A stretch of 64,000 nt of DNA from Paracoccaceae bacterium. GTDB taxonomy: Bacteria; Pseudomonadota; Alphaproteobacteria; Rhodobacterales; Rhodobacteraceae. This document shows positions 7,412-19,263 of the stretch, one piece after another (the first letter of the stretch is position 1; each line of letters opens with the position of its first letter). The stretch spans positions 1 to 64,000 of the forward strand of contig JANSYP010000006.1 in NCBI GenBank assembly GCA_024742405.1, written 5' to 3'. Position numbers and translations under genes: made by a program. The notes under the pieces are model-generated. The model was not told the DNA's origin and searched no databases. It saw only the letters and a program-made list of their open reading frames with translations.

Positions 7412-10400
7412 CTATTCCGCGGGAAGCGGTTCGGCCTCCGGCTTGTCCGGCTTGGATTCCGTTTCGGGTCCCGACGCCGGCGCAACCAGACACAGACGCA
7501 ACAGCGGCGGCACCGTCAGCAGCGTCAGGAAGGCCGACATGCTCAGCCCCCCAACGACCACGGCGCCGAGTCCGCGGTAGAGCTCTGACCCTTCGCCAGG
7601 GATCGCCACCAACGGCATCATCCCGCAGATCGAGGTCAGCGTGGACATAAAGATCGGCCGGATCCGGTTGCGCGTGGCCTCCTCGATCGCCGCGATGGGT
7701 GCCATGCCTTCCTCGCGCAGGTGATAGAGCGCCTGGTGCACGATCAGGATCGCGTTGTTGACCACGATTCCGACCAGAATGACGAAACCCAGCAAGGTCA
7801 GCATATCGAGCGGTTGGTTCTGGAATAGGTTCAGAAGCGCAAGCCCCGCGACCCCGCCCGCCGCGGCGACCGGCACCGAGATCATGATAACGAGCGGCAG
7901 CACGAAGGACTCAAAGAGGATCGCCATCACCAGGAAGACTATGACCATGGCCACGAGCAGGTTGATCTGGATCGCGTCCCAGGTCTGCGACAGCTGGTCC
8001 GCCGTGCCGCTGACGGTGATGCGCACGCCCGACGGCAGGCCCTGCTCTTCCAGCGCCGCGATGACCTCGGCCTCCAGCAGTTCCACCGCGGCCTCCAGCG
8101 GCAAGGCGGTGGAGGGGCGCACTTCGAGCGTAACTGTGCGCAGCCGGTCTCGGTGGCGGATCTCGGTCGGGCCCGCCGTCACGCGCACTTCGGACAGCGC
8201 CGAGATCGGCAGGATCTGTCCCGAGGGCGTAACCAGCGGGAACGAGCCCACATCCTGCGTGCGCAGCCCGGGCGGCGTCTCGCCCTTCAGCGTCAGGTCG
8301 ATCCGGTCCGAGCCGACCGTGATCTCGGCCACACGCACACCGTCGTTATAGGCGTCGACCGTGGTCGCGAGCGCCGCGGCCTCGACACCGGCATCAGCAA
8401 GCCGGAGCCTGTTCGGGATCAGCCGGACCTCGGGCGCGCCGAGCTCCAGCCCCGGGATCGGGCGGAACTGGTGGCCTTCTTCGCGCGGCAAAAGCCCCGC
8501 GACCATCCCGGCGGCCTGCCCCGCGATGCCAAGGATCTCTTCGAGGTCCGGACCGGAAACATTGAGCTCGATCGTGCGCCCCCCGCCGACCCCTCGCCCG
8601 AAGAGCGACGGCTGGGTCATGAAACCGAAGGTGCCTGGCTCCGCGAAAATCGGCTCGGACAGGATGGGGATCGCGTCGGCGACGCGGGTGCCATCGACCG
8701 CGGAAGCCCCGACAAAGCTGGCCCCGGGAAGGGCCACGAAAAAGAACCCGTCCAGCGCCGGACGTCCGTCGGGCAGCGCGACCTCGGGCTTGGCTTCCCA
8801 CATCGGGCGGGCGACGTCTTCGATACGCCGCGCAATCGTCTCGGTCGTCTCCAGATTATATCCCGGCGGCGGAATGATCACGCCGAAGACGAGATTTCGG
8901 TTGCCCTCGGGCAGGTACTCCAGCTTGGGCAGAAAGACGAACGCGGCGACCGCTGCCGTCCCGGCGATGGTCGCCACCATGATCAGGCCCACGGTCCGAA
9001 ACCGCACCGTCAGCCGCGTATAGGCCATCACCAGCCAGACAAAGGCACCCGCGAAATCGTCGAAGATCGGCAGCCGCAGGGTCGTCTGCTTTTCACCCGC
9101 CGACCCCAGCAGGCGCGAGGCCAGCGCGGGTATGACCGTCACCGCGACGACCAGCGACAGGATCACCGAGACCGAGATCGCCACCGCGATGTCGCGAAAG
9201 AGCTGCCCGGCCTCCAGCTCCATCACCAGAATCGGGATGAAGACCATCACCGTGGTCAGTGCGGAGACGAGGATCGCGCCCCACACCTGGCGCGCGCCCT
9301 GATAGGCGGCCTCGGCCCGTCGCATCCCCTGCTCGCGCAGCCGGTAGATGTTTTCCAGCACCACGATGGCCGCATCGACGATCATGCCCACGGCAAAGGC
9401 GATGCCGGCGAGCGAGATGACGTTGAGCGTGCGCCCAGTGGCGGCCATGGCAACGAAGGTCGCCACGATGGAAACCGGGATGGCGAGCGACACGACCAGC
9501 GTCGCAGAGGGCGAGCGCAGGAAGATCAGCAGGACCGACGCCGCCAGAAGCCCGCCGATCCAGATATTCTGCACCACGAGGTCGATGGCGCTCGTGATAT
9601 AGACCGTCTCGTCATAGACCTGTTCGAGCAGCAGCCCCTGCTCGGCCACCGGGCCATCGCGCAGCTCTGCCAGGACAAGCTGAACCTCTTCCATCGTCTC
9701 GATGACGTTGGCCCCGCTTTCCCGCACGATGTTGAACGCGAGCCCCGGCTCGCCGCGAAAGCGCAGGGCGGATCGGGAGTCCTTGAAGCCGAACTGCACG
9801 TCGGCGATGTCGCCCAGCCGCAGGCGCCCGCGCGACCCCGAGAGGTCTTCGGAATCCGACTGGCTGCGCAGCACCACCTCTTCGACCGCTTGAATGGTGT
9901 TGAGCGGACCCTCGGCGCGCACCACGTAGCGGCGCTTGCCCTCGTCGACATCGCCGGCGGAGACAGAGATGTTTTCCGAGCGCAGCTTGGCCACGATCTC
10001 GGGAATGGTCAGGCCGAAGCGCGACAGATCCTCCGGCCGGATGACGATCTGCAATTCGCGGGTCACGCCGCCAAAGACATTGACCGCGGACACGCCCGCC
10101 ACCCGTTCGATCCGATCCTTGACCACATCCTCGACGAAGTCGCCGTAATGCGGCAGCGGGGTCGTATTGCCCGGCGCCGCGGTGAGCAGCACCCAGGCGA
10201 TGGGACTGTCATCGGAGCCCGACGTGTCCAGCGTCGGCTCGCTCGCCTCGTCGGGATACCCGTCGACCCGGCCCAGTCGGTTGGAGACCAGCAGCAGCGT
10301 CTCCGTCATGTCCGTTCCGATGGCGAATTCCAGCGTGATTTCGGATTCGCCGGTTTCGGAGGTGGACGTCATCACGTCGAGCCCTTCGAGCCCACGCAAT

Positions 10401-10609
10401 ACCTCTTCCTGCGGATTGACGATCTCGCGTTCGATCTCGGCCGGGGCTGCGCCGGGCCACTGCGTGGCGATCACCACGACGGGTTTGCGCACATCTGGGG
10501 CGAGCTGGATCGGGATGCGGTTGAGCGCCAGCACCCCAAACAGGAGTGCCATGATCACGGCCGCGATGACGGCCGTGGGGCGTTCTATGGCGAGGCGGAT
10601 CGGATCCAT
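7412..10609 (-). CDS. RND efflux pump, inner-membrane permease
   Basis: A 1065-residue permease of the AcrB/MexF type. It has one N-terminal helix, a large periplasmic porter loop, six helices, a second periplasmic loop and six more helices. The central helix carries GMIVDAAIVVLEN, the proton-relay region, with a single aspartate in this stretch. The start at 10609 is preceded by a GGAGG ribosome-binding site; the upstream in-frame extension lacks one. It follows the adaptor gene by 22 bp, forming an adaptor-permease operon. No TolC-type outer-membrane gene lies nearby, so a channel encoded elsewhere is presumably shared. Substrate cannot be told from sequence. Confidence 0.93.
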   Translation of the reverse strand: MDPIRLAIERPTAVIAAVIMALLFGVLALNRIPIQLAPDVRKPVVVIATQWPGAAPAEIEREIVNPQEEVLRGLEGLDVMTSTSETGESEITLEFAIGTDMTETLLLVSNRLGRVDGYPDEASEPTLDTSGSDDSPIAWVLLTAAPGNTTPLPHYGDFVEDVVKDRIERVAGVSAVNVFGGVTRELQIVIRPEDLSRFGLTIPEIVAKLRSENISVSAGDVDEGKRRYVVRAEGPLNTIQAVEEVVLRSQSDSEDLSGSRGRLRLGDIADVQFGFKDSRSALRFRGEPGLAFNIVRESGANVIETMEEVQLVLAELRDGPVAEQGLLLEQVYDETVYITSAIDLVVQNIWIGGLLAASVLLIFLRSPSATLVVSLAIPVSIVATFVAMAATGRTLNVISLAGIAFAVGMIVDAAIVVLENIYRLREQGMRRAEAAYQGARQVWGAILVSALTTVMVFIPILVMELEAGQLFRDIAVAISVSVILSLVVAVTVIPALASRLLGSAGEKQTTLRLPIFDDFAGAFVWLVMAYTRLTVRFRTVGLIMVATIAGTAAVAAFVFLPKLEYLPEGNRNLVFGVIIPPPGYNLETTETIARRIEDVARPMWEAKPEVALPDGRPALDGFFFVALPGASFVGASAVDGTRVADAIPILSEPIFAEPGTFGFMTQPSLFGRGVGGGRTIELNVSGPDLEEILGIAGQAAGMVAGLLPREEGHQFRPIPGLELGAPEVRLIPNRLRLADAGVEAAALATTVDAYNDGVRVAEITVGSDRIDLTLKGETPPGLRTQDVGSFPLVTPSGQILPISALSEVRVTAGPTEIRHRDRLRTVTLEVRPSTALPLEAAVELLEAEVIAALEEQGLPSGVRITVSGTADQLSQTWDAIQINLLVAMVIVFLVMAILFESFVLPLVIMISVPVAAAGGVAGLALLNLFQNQPLDMLTLLGFVILVGIVVNNAILIVHQALYHLREEGMAPIAAIEEATRNRIRPIFMSTLTSICGMMPLVAIPGEGSELYRGLGAVVVGGLSMSAFLTLLTVPPLLRLCLVAPASGPETESKPDKPEAEPLPAE

Positions 10610-10631
10610 GGGGTGGCCTCCCGCTTTGCGC

Positions 10632-11837
10632 TTACTGAACGACCGGCGCGTCGCGGCGCGCGTCCACCCCGGTCGCATCGGCCCGATCGATGAGACCACC
10701 AACTGACGTTTCGACCGCCCCCTCCTTGAACGGCGGCGGCGCGTCACGCACCGGGCGCGGCGCGATATCCTGCATCGGTCGCAGCCGTTCGTTGCCGCGG
10801 ATCACCACCTCGTCGCCGGGAGCCAGTCCCGAGATCACCTCGAAGGACGGGCCGAAGCTCGCGCCGATCTCGACCGCCTGGGGCACGGCCTTGCCGTCAC
10901 GGTGCAAAAAGACCGTCCAGGCCCCTCGCGACCGGATGACGGCATCCTTAGGCACCAGCAGCGCGTCGCGCTCCACGGTCACGGGCACATTCACGGTGAC
11001 CGACTGGCCCACGGCGACCGGGCTGCCGGTCGTCGAAAGGTCGGCCTGGAAGCGCACCGGGCGGGTCCGGGTCGCGGTGGCCTCGACCGGCAGGATCGCG
11101 CGGACGGTCAGATCGATCGGCGCGCCGCCATCTGTCATGCCTGTCACCGCCTGGTCGGGCGAGAGATTGCCGACATAGAGCGCCGGCACATTGGCCTCGA
11201 CCTCGATCTCTTCGATATCGAGCAACAAGGCGACCTCGTCCCCCACCTGGATATACTCGCCCGGATCGACGGCGACATCCAGAACGACGGCATCGAAGGG
11301 TGCACGGATCGCGGCACGCTCATAGTCATACTGGGCACGCGCGAGGGCCGCTTCGCTGTTAAGCAGCTGGGCTTCGGCTCGGGCGAGTTCACCGCGCGCG
11401 CGGGCAAGCTCGCTCTCCCGATCATCGAACTGGCCCTGGCTGAAGGCGCTGGTGTCACGCAAGCCTTCGACCCGGGCGAACCCGCGTTCGGCCAAGAGCA
11501 GGCCCGCACGCGCGACCGCGATACCGGCTGTGGCCTCGGCGGCGGCGGCTTCAGCAACACGAAGGTCGATGCCCAGCACCTCGGTATCAAGCGAGGCCAG
11601 CAAACTGTCGCTGGAGACCCGATCGCCGACACGGACGTCGACGTCAGTGACAACACCGCTGACCCGTGTCGCGACAGCACTTTCGCGGCTGGCGACCACC
11701 TCGGCAAAGATCGGCAGGGTTTCAGCGATCTGCTGGCGCTCGACATAGTCGGTGGCGACCCCGGCCGGACCTTCCTGCGCGACGACGGCGGCGGGCCATC
11801 CCGCGAGCAGGAGTATCAAAGTGATTGATCTGAGCAC
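10632..11837 (-). CDS. RND efflux periplasmic adaptor (HlyD/MFP family)
   Basis: A 401-residue secreted adaptor protein. The first 20 residues form a signal peptide ending in VVAQ. The order is barrel half, lipoyl half, a long alpha-helical hairpin (about 100-170, rich in A, E, R), the second lipoyl half (IRAPFDAVV) and C-terminal beta-barrel domains. The GTG at 11837 is taken as start because AAAGGAGG lies at ideal spacing upstream and the signal peptide begins there. It sits 22 bp ahead of the RND permease, which it would link to an outer-membrane channel. A short C-terminal tail after about residue 370 looks disordered. Confidence 0.92.
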   Translation of the reverse strand: MLRSITLILLLAGWPAAVVAQEGPAGVATDYVERQQIAETLPIFAEVVASRESAVATRVSGVVTDVDVRVGDRVSSDSLLASLDTEVLGIDLRVAEAAAAEATAGIAVARAGLLLAERGFARVEGLRDTSAFSQGQFDDRESELARARGELARAEAQLLNSEAALARAQYDYERAAIRAPFDAVVLDVAVDPGEYIQVGDEVALLLDIEEIEVEANVPALYVGNLSPDQAVTGMTDGGAPIDLTVRAILPVEATATRTRPVRFQADLSTTGSPVAVGQSVTVNVPVTVERDALLVPKDAVIRSRGAWTVFLHRDGKAVPQAVEIGASFGPSFEVISGLAPGDEVVIRGNERLRPMQDIAPRPVRDAPPPFKEGAVETSVGGLIDRADATGVDARRDAPVVQ

Positions 11838-12001
11838 CGGCCGTCCTCCTTTGGGTAAACCGAAGGGTTTAGTTCCCGAAATAGGATCGGCGCCCGCTTT
11901 GCAAGTGCGAAGATGCACAGCGCATGTGAGACCGTTAAAAACCGCACCCCCGCCAAATCGGCAGTGCAACGCTGCATCCTCCGGCGGCGCGACCGGCCCG
12001 G

Positions 12002-12271
12002 CTAGTGAAGCGTCAGCTCTCCGACGACATTACGCCATTCGCCGGGGGAAATCATCTTGCGGTGGGTGAACCGTACCGAATGCAGCGGCCCTTCGATCTC
12101 GTCGCGCCAGAACTCGATGAACTTGAACAGGCGTGGGTAATCCGGCGCAAGATCATAGTCCTGCCAGACGAAGGTATTCAAAACACTGCGATAATCCGGC
12201 ATCCGGTAGATCATTTCGGCCGTGGTCAACCCATAGCCCTTGAGCATCAGTTCGGTTTCGCTTTTCGCCAT
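12002..12271 (-). CDS. usg: Usg family protein
   Basis: An 89-residue cytoplasmic protein matching the Usg family of alphaproteobacteria, seen in motifs LTTAEMIYRMPD and FVWQDYDLAPDYPRL and the conserved end RFTHRKMISPGEWR. The family was named from tryptophan-locus neighbours and has no established activity; no trp genes lie here. The ATG at 12271 has an AGGA site 8 nt upstream; an alternative ATG at 12283 would add four residues. It is transcribed divergently from gyrA, with the gyrA promoter in the shared gap. Confidence 0.85.
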   Translation of the reverse strand: MAKSETELMLKGYGLTTAEMIYRMPDYRSVLNTFVWQDYDLAPDYPRLFKFIEFWRDEIEGPLHSVRFTHRKMISPGEWRNVVGELTLH

Positions 12272-12390
12272 CTGTGTCCTCATTTAAAAGGCCCTCACGA
12301 CTCAGCCTGACAGCGAATAATTGAATTTCAACAAAAACAGTGTGTTAGCACTTTACCTCGGTGGCTGATGATGGATTTTTGACCATCGCG

Positions 12391-12420
12391 TTGCAGCCCC
12401 ATGACGGCCCGTCCTATACT
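12391..12420 (+). promoter_or_regulatory. Candidate sigma-70 promoter of gyrA
   Basis: TTGCAG (12391-12396) and TATACT (12415-12420) are separated by 18 bp, about 45 bp ahead of the gyrA ATG. Both boxes match the consensus well for a GC-rich genome. A TTGACC at 12379-12384 also lies here, but it is 30 bp from the -10 and too far to pair with it. Confidence 0.6.
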
Positions 12421-12464
12421 GCAACCGCGGCCACAGAGCCGCCGCGGCAGGCAAGGCGCAGAAC

Positions 12465-15191
<2,727 letters not shown>

Positions 15192-15194
15192 GAG

Positions 15195-15222
15195 CCGGGG
15201 TCGCCGCTTGCGCGACCCGGGC
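15195..15222 (+). other. Hairpin after gyrA
   Basis: The sequence after the gyrA stop folds into a GC-rich stem (gggtcgc with gcgaccc, 7-nt loop) but lacks a T-run. It may protect the gyrA mRNA 3' end or slow transcription into the next gene 92 bp downstream. Confidence 0.3.
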
Positions 15223-15283
15223 CGCGGCCTCATAACCCGCGCCATGATGACTTTGATGACATGGCGATGGGACCACGACTGCG

Positions 15284-16627
15284 ATGGATGACGCGGGCAC
15301 ACTGTTCGATACCGCCTTCTGGGTGACAAGCGGCGCGATTCTGTTCCTGCTGATGTGCTCGGGCTTCTTTTCGGGCTCCGAGACCGCGCTGACGGCCGCC
15401 TCGCGCGGCAAGCTGCGCAGCATGGCCGACAATGGCAACGCAAGCGCCGAGCGCGCCCTGAAGATCAAGGAGGATCAGGAACGCTTCATCGGCGCCATCC
15501 TGATGGGCAACAACATCGCCAATGTCATCGCGACCTCGCTCGCGACGGCGGTGTTGACCAAGATCTTCGGTGCCAACGGCGTGGCGCTGGCCTCGCTGGT
15601 GATGACGCTGATGATCCTGATCTTTGCCGAGGTGCTGCCCAAGACCTTTGCGATCCTGGATGCCGAACGTGCCGCCTGTCTCGCCGCGCCGGTGGTTGCC
15701 GTCACGATCCGGGTGCTCTCGCCCCTGGTCGCGGGCGTGCGGTTCATCGTGCGCAGCACGCTTCGGCTCTTCGGGATGCGCGTGGAGCCCGGCGAGGACG
15801 TTCTGTCCGTGCGCGACGAGATCGTCGGCACCCTGACGCTGGGCCATTCCGAGGGTATCGTCGAAAAAGAGGACCGCGACCGGCTGCTCGGCGCGCTCGA
15901 TCTGGGCGACCGCACGGTCGAAGAGATCATGCGCCACCGGTCCGACATCGAAGTGATCGACGCCGACAGCACGCCCGACAAGGTGCTCGCCCAGGCCATC
16001 GCCTCGCCCCATACCCGCCTGCCCGTCTTTCGCGACGATCCCGAGAACATCATCGGCGTGATCCATGCCAAGGATCTGCTGCGCGGGGTGCAGGAGTACC
16101 TCAACGGCAGTGGCAGCGATGCCCGCAAGGTGGAGGAATTCGCCTTTCTGACAGTGGCTCGCAAACCTTACTTCGTGCCCGAGACCACGACGCTCGACGA
16201 GCAGATGCGCCAGTTCCTGCGCCGCCATACGCATTTCGCGCTGGTGGTGGACGAATATGGCGACCTGCAAGGCCTGATCACCCTCGAGGATATCCTCGAG
16301 GAGATCGTGGGCGAGATTACGGACGAATTCGACAGTGGGGGCCACGACGGAATCGAACGCAACGCCGACGGGAGCTACACTGTCGATGGCGGCGTCACCA
16401 TCCGCGACCTCAATCGTGCCCAGGACTGGCAGCTGCCCGACGAAGAGGCCAACACCGTTGCCGGACTGGTGATCCACGAGGCCCAGATGATCCCCGTGGT
16501 CGGACAGAAATTCACCTTTCACGGCTTCCGGTTCGAAGTCACGGAACGCGAGAACAACCGGATCAAAACCCTGCGCATTCTTCCGGCACGCGCGGGAGAA
16601 AGCTCACGTACGGTCACTATTGGTTAA
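15284..16627 (+). CDS. HlyC/CorC-type CBS membrane protein (DUF21 domain)
   Basis: A 447-residue inner-membrane protein. It has an N-terminal DUF21 region with four helices (about residues 8-150, including GFFSGSETALTAA), a pair of CBS domains (about 210-345) and a C-terminal CorC_HlyC domain with VVDEYGDLQGLITLEDI. This family is linked to magnesium and cobalt homeostasis (CorC, YfjD, MpfA), although the hemolysin name persists. Its ATG lies 92 bp after gyrA. Strong terminators close the gene downstream. Transport direction and metal are not evident from the sequence. Confidence 0.92.
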   Translation: MDDAGTLFDTAFWVTSGAILFLLMCSGFFSGSETALTAASRGKLRSMADNGNASAERALKIKEDQERFIGAILMGNNIANVIATSLATAVLTKIFGANGVALASLVMTLMILIFAEVLPKTFAILDAERAACLAAPVVAVTIRVLSPLVAGVRFIVRSTLRLFGMRVEPGEDVLSVRDEIVGTLTLGHSEGIVEKEDRDRLLGALDLGDRTVEEIMRHRSDIEVIDADSTPDKVLAQAIASPHTRLPVFRDDPENIIGVIHAKDLLRGVQEYLNGSGSDARKVEEFAFLTVARKPYFVPETTTLDEQMRQFLRRHTHFALVVDEYGDLQGLITLEDILEEIVGEITDEFDSGGHDGIERNADGSYTVDGGVTIRDLNRAQDWQLPDEEANTVAGLVIHEAQMIPVVGQKFTFHGFRFEVTERENNRIKTLRILPARAGESSRTVTIG

Positions 16628-16693
16628 TGGCTTCGGTTTATTTCGATCTTTAGGTCCTTTCCCCTTGGGAAGACCTTCCTCCCTGTTGACTGG

Positions 16694-16719
16694 CCGCGCC
16701 CGACGGGCGCGGTTTTTTT
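16694..16719 (+). terminator. Intrinsic terminator of the CorC-like gene
   Basis: An 8-bp GC stem (ccgcgccc with gggcgcgg, 3-nt loop) is followed directly by seven T residues. This is a textbook intrinsic terminator about 65 bp after the stop codon. Confidence 0.92.
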
Positions 16720-16743
16720 GTCGCATCAATGCGTTGAAATCCG

Positions 16744-16772
16744 TTGACCCCTGTGACGAGTCGTCCTAGCGT
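16744..16772 (+). promoter_or_regulatory. Candidate promoter between two terminators
   Basis: TTGACC (16744-16749) and TAGCGT (16767-16772) are spaced by exactly 17 bp. The -35 box matches consensus at five of six positions; the -10 is weaker. It starts just after one terminator and would read about 60 bp into the next one, which is the layout of a small-RNA gene. Confidence 0.5.
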
Positions 16773-16777
16773 CCCCC

Positions 16778-16838
16778 AACAAGATCGGCCAGTCCGACGG
16801 GGAGACTAAAGAAAAGAGGCCGCAAGGCCTCTTTTTTT
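16778..16838 (+). ncRNA. Candidate trans-acting small RNA
   Basis: A predicted transcript of about 60 nt would run from near 16778 to the T-run at 16838. It contains a small hairpin (tcgg with ccga, 5-nt loop, 16785-16797), then an A-rich single-stranded segment (agactaaagaaaag), then the terminator hairpin. An outer tcccc/gggga pairing (16772-16776 with 16798-16802) would need an earlier start. No open reading frame with a ribosome-binding site is present. The call rests on promoter plus structure plus terminator; I do not recognise an RNA family. Confidence 0.42.
16816..16838 (+). terminator. Intrinsic terminator of the candidate small RNA
   Basis: gaggcc and ggcctc form a 6-bp stem around a GCAA tetraloop, followed by seven T residues. 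The A-run upstream makes it partly symmetrical, but the only candidate transcript feeding it comes from the promoter at 16744. Confidence 0.9.
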
Positions 16839-17011
16839 CTGCCCGGATCTGTCGCCGTCAGTCTTCGGCACGTCGCCGCGTTTCGCGGTCGCCGCGGACA
16901 AGGGTAACGGTGATTTGCAACCCTTCCCGCACGTGTTTCGGCCTGACGCCGGTTTTCACTCATGCTAGGTTTCGCCCAGAGCAGTACAGTCAACCGATCG
17001 AGAGACAAAAA

Positions 17012-17680
17012 ATGACCCGAGCCCTTCTCGCCGTGGCAGCACTTTCACTCGCCCTTTGCGCCCCGATGTCATCGAGCGCCCAAAGCCTCACCGATCTGGT
17101 GAGCCCCGAAAATGGCGGCACCGCCGGACAGCCGCGCGCCCAGCAACCCGCGCCCGAGGCACCGCCCGAAGGCGGGCCGAGACTGTCGACGGGGATCCCG
17201 CTGGAAGACGGCGGCGTGGTGATCGGGGAAAGCTACGAACGCGGCACCTTCAACGACTGGTCGCTGACCTGCGTCAAGACCGGGCGCGACGCCGAACCCT
17301 GCCGGCTGTCCCAGAACCTGAGCGACGAATCCGGCGGGTCGGTCGCGCGGATGGAAATCTTTCCGACCGCGGATGCTGGTATCGCCGCCGGCGCCGCCGT
17401 GCTCGCACCGCTCGGCACGCTTCTGACCCGCGGCGTGCGCATGAAGATCTCCGATGGCGAGACGAAGCTCTATCCCTTCATCGTGTGCAACCGCGAGAGC
17501 TGCATTGCCGAGTTCGCCCTGCTGCCGGAGGAAATCGAAGCGATGAAGGCCGGCGCCAGCGCCGAGATCATCGTCGTCGCCGCCACGGCCGGCGAAACTC
17601 CCGTCCGGCTGACCCTGTCGCTGCAGGGCTTCACTGCCGCCTATGGCGAGTTCGAAACCCTGACCGCGGGTCTCTTCTAG
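17012..17680 (+). CDS. Invasion-associated locus B (IalB) family protein
   Basis: A 222-residue exported protein. Residues 1-25 are a signal peptide ending SSAQ, followed by a proline/alanine-rich linker (about 40-65) and the IalB domain, marked by YERGTFNDWSLTC, GRDAEPCRLSQ and the paired cysteine stretch VCNRESC. The family is widespread in alphaproteobacteria, named from Bartonella where it affects erythrocyte invasion; in free-living bacteria it is a periplasmic protein of unknown role. The ATG at 17012 is chosen because the signal peptide begins there; the frame stays open further upstream. Four cysteines suggest two disulphides. Confidence 0.85.
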   Translation: MTRALLAVAALSLALCAPMSSSAQSLTDLVSPENGGTAGQPRAQQPAPEAPPEGGPRLSTGIPLEDGGVVIGESYERGTFNDWSLTCVKTGRDAEPCRLSQNLSDESGGSVARMEIFPTADAGIAAGAAVLAPLGTLLTRGVRMKISDGETKLYPFIVCNRESCIAEFALLPEEIEAMKAGASAEIIVVAATAGETPVRLTLSLQGFTAAYGEFETLTAGLF

Positions 17681-17770
17681 GCAGAGCCTTCGCGCCGCTT
17701 CCTGACGTGCTGTGTCATGGATTCGGTGTCGTGGGGCGCTGGCGCGCGTCCGGCGTACGGGCGCTCCGCC

Positions 17771-18979
17771 TCACACGGCGCGGAGAGCCAGAACCGCGTT
17801 GAACCCGCCAAAGGCAAAGGCATTGCTCAGCACCACGTCGACCTTGGCATCGCGGGCCTCGTTCGGCACGATGTCGAGCGCGCATTCCGGGTCGGGCTCT
17901 TCGTAACCGATGGTCGGTGCGATCACGCCCTCGCGCAGGGCCATGGTGCAGGCCAGAAGCTCGATTGCGCCGGTCCCGCCGATGGCATGGCCGTGCATGG
18001 ATTTGGTCGACGAGATCATCAGCGCATCGGCATGGGCACCGAACACATCGGCTACCGCGGCGCATTCCGTCTTGTCGTTCGCGGCCGTCCCGGTGCCATG
18101 GGCGTTGATATAGCTCACCTGCTCAGGGGCGATCCCGCCATCGCGCAGGGCGCCTGACATCGCCCGAGCCGCGCCTTGTTTCGACGGCATGACGATATCT
18201 GCCGCGTCGGAGCTCATCGCGAAACCGATGATTTCGGCGATGATATCCGCACCGCGGGCCCGCGCATGCTCATAGCTTTCGAAGACATAGACCGCGGCCC
18301 CCTCGCCCTGCACCATCCCGTTGCGGTTGGCCGAGAACGGGCGGCACGCGTCCTTCGACATCACGCGCAAGCCTTCCCACGCCTTGACGCCGCCGAAGCA
18401 GAGCATCGCCTCGGACCCGCCGGTCACCACCGCATCGGCCGAGCCGCCGCGGATCAACTGGTAGGCCAGACCCATGGCGTGGTTCGACGAGGCGCAGGCC
18501 GTCGCGACGGTAAAGCCGGGGCCCTTGATGTTGTATTCCATCGAGACATGGCTGGCCGCGGCATTGTTCATGAGCTTCGGCACAACGAAGGGGTGCACGC
18601 GGTTTTTCCCGTCCTCGTAGACCGAGCGGTAGTTTTCGTCCTGGGTGTTCAGCCCGCCGCCTGACGTGCCGAGCACCACGCCGGTGCGCGCCGCCAGATC
18701 GCCTGCGAAACTCAGGCCCGACTGTGCAATCGCCTCGCGCGCCGAGAGCAGCGTGAACTGCGTGAAACGGTCATAGAGCGCGATCTGCTGGCGGTTGAAA
18801 TGATCCTCGGCGTCATAGTCGCGGACCTGCCCGCCGATCCGGATCGACAGGCGGTCGACATCGCGGAAATCCAGCGGTCCGATACCGCACCGCCCCTCGC
18901 GCATCGCGTCCTGCGTCTCTGCGACCGACCGGCCCAAGGCGTTGATCGTGCCCTGCCCGGTAATGACAACGCGATTCAT
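17771..18979 (-). CDS. Beta-ketoacyl-ACP synthase (KAS II/FabF-like)
   Basis: A 402-residue condensing enzyme with the complete KAS catalytic set: C162 in TACASSNHAMG, H294 in NAHGTGTAANDKTE, K326 and H331 in STKSMHGHAIGGTGA. It elongates acyl chains on ACP in the cytoplasm. Its ATG overlaps the stop codon of the upstream acyl carrier protein gene by the ATGA arrangement, so the two are translationally coupled. Both lie behind lpxD, suggesting they build a special acyl chain for lipid A rather than bulk fatty acids. A housekeeping fabF is expected elsewhere. Confidence 0.9.
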   Translation of the reverse strand: MNRVVITGQGTINALGRSVAETQDAMREGRCGIGPLDFRDVDRLSIRIGGQVRDYDAEDHFNRQQIALYDRFTQFTLLSAREAIAQSGLSFAGDLAARTGVVLGTSGGGLNTQDENYRSVYEDGKNRVHPFVVPKLMNNAAASHVSMEYNIKGPGFTVATACASSNHAMGLAYQLIRGGSADAVVTGGSEAMLCFGGVKAWEGLRVMSKDACRPFSANRNGMVQGEGAAVYVFESYEHARARGADIIAEIIGFAMSSDAADIVMPSKQGAARAMSGALRDGGIAPEQVSYINAHGTGTAANDKTECAAVADVFGAHADALMISSTKSMHGHAIGGTGAIELLACTMALREGVIAPTIGYEEPDPECALDIVPNEARDAKVDVVLSNAFAFGGFNAVLALRAV

Positions 18980-19233
18980 CCTTGTTCGACCACCAGCGTT
19001 TCGACCGCCTTCACGATCGCACCGACAGACGAGATATCGAATTCGCCCGAGCCGGGATCGTTGGCATTGAACGGCACAGAGATGTCGAAGGCCTCCTCGA
19101 TGGCGAAAATACTTTCAACCAGAGCGAGACTGTCGATGCCCAGGTCGTCGAGGCTCTGCTCGGGTTTGACGTCCTCGACATCCATCACAGCCTGCTCGGC
19201 AATGATCTCGATGACCTTGTTGCGAACGTCCAT
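18976..19233 (-). CDS. Acyl carrier protein (specialised)
   Basis: An 85-residue acidic carrier protein with the phosphopantetheine attachment serine S35 in LGIDSLALVES. The four-helix ACP layout is evident from the spacing. It overlaps the downstream ketoacyl synthase start by four bases and follows lpxD by 30 bp on the same strand. It differs from the usual AcpP motif (GADSLD) by having GIDSLA, as seen in dedicated carriers such as those for lipid A or secondary lipids. Which acyl chain it carries is unknown. Confidence 0.88.
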   Translation of the reverse strand: MDVRNKVIEIIAEQAVMDVEDVKPEQSLDDLGIDSLALVESIFAIEEAFDISVPFNANDPGSGEFDISSVGAIVKAVETLVVEQG

Positions 19234-19263
19234 CCCCGCCTCATCGATTGAACTCGCGGTGAT

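Larger units (their letters stand above)
16628..17011. other. Intergenic region with two terminators and a candidate small RNA
   Basis: This 384-bp stretch carries no convincing protein-coding gene. It holds the terminator of the CorC-like gene, then a promoter-like pair, a short structured stretch and a second terminator. The remaining 170 bp lead to the IalB gene and must contain its promoter, which I could not pin down. Confidence 0.6.

Noticed and set aside
8153-10693. 846-codon plus-strand open frame inside the RND pump
   Set aside because: Composition is the typical R/H/D-rich shadow of a GC-rich membrane-protein gene, and the pump on the other strand has full family motifs.
7412-11837. 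A complete tripartite efflux operon
   Set aside because: Only the adaptor and permease are present; no TolC-like gene or local regulator is found next to them.
12379-12384. TTGACC as the -35 box of the gyrA promoter
   Set aside because: It is 30 bp from the TATACT box; TTGCAG at 12391 gives a normal spacing.
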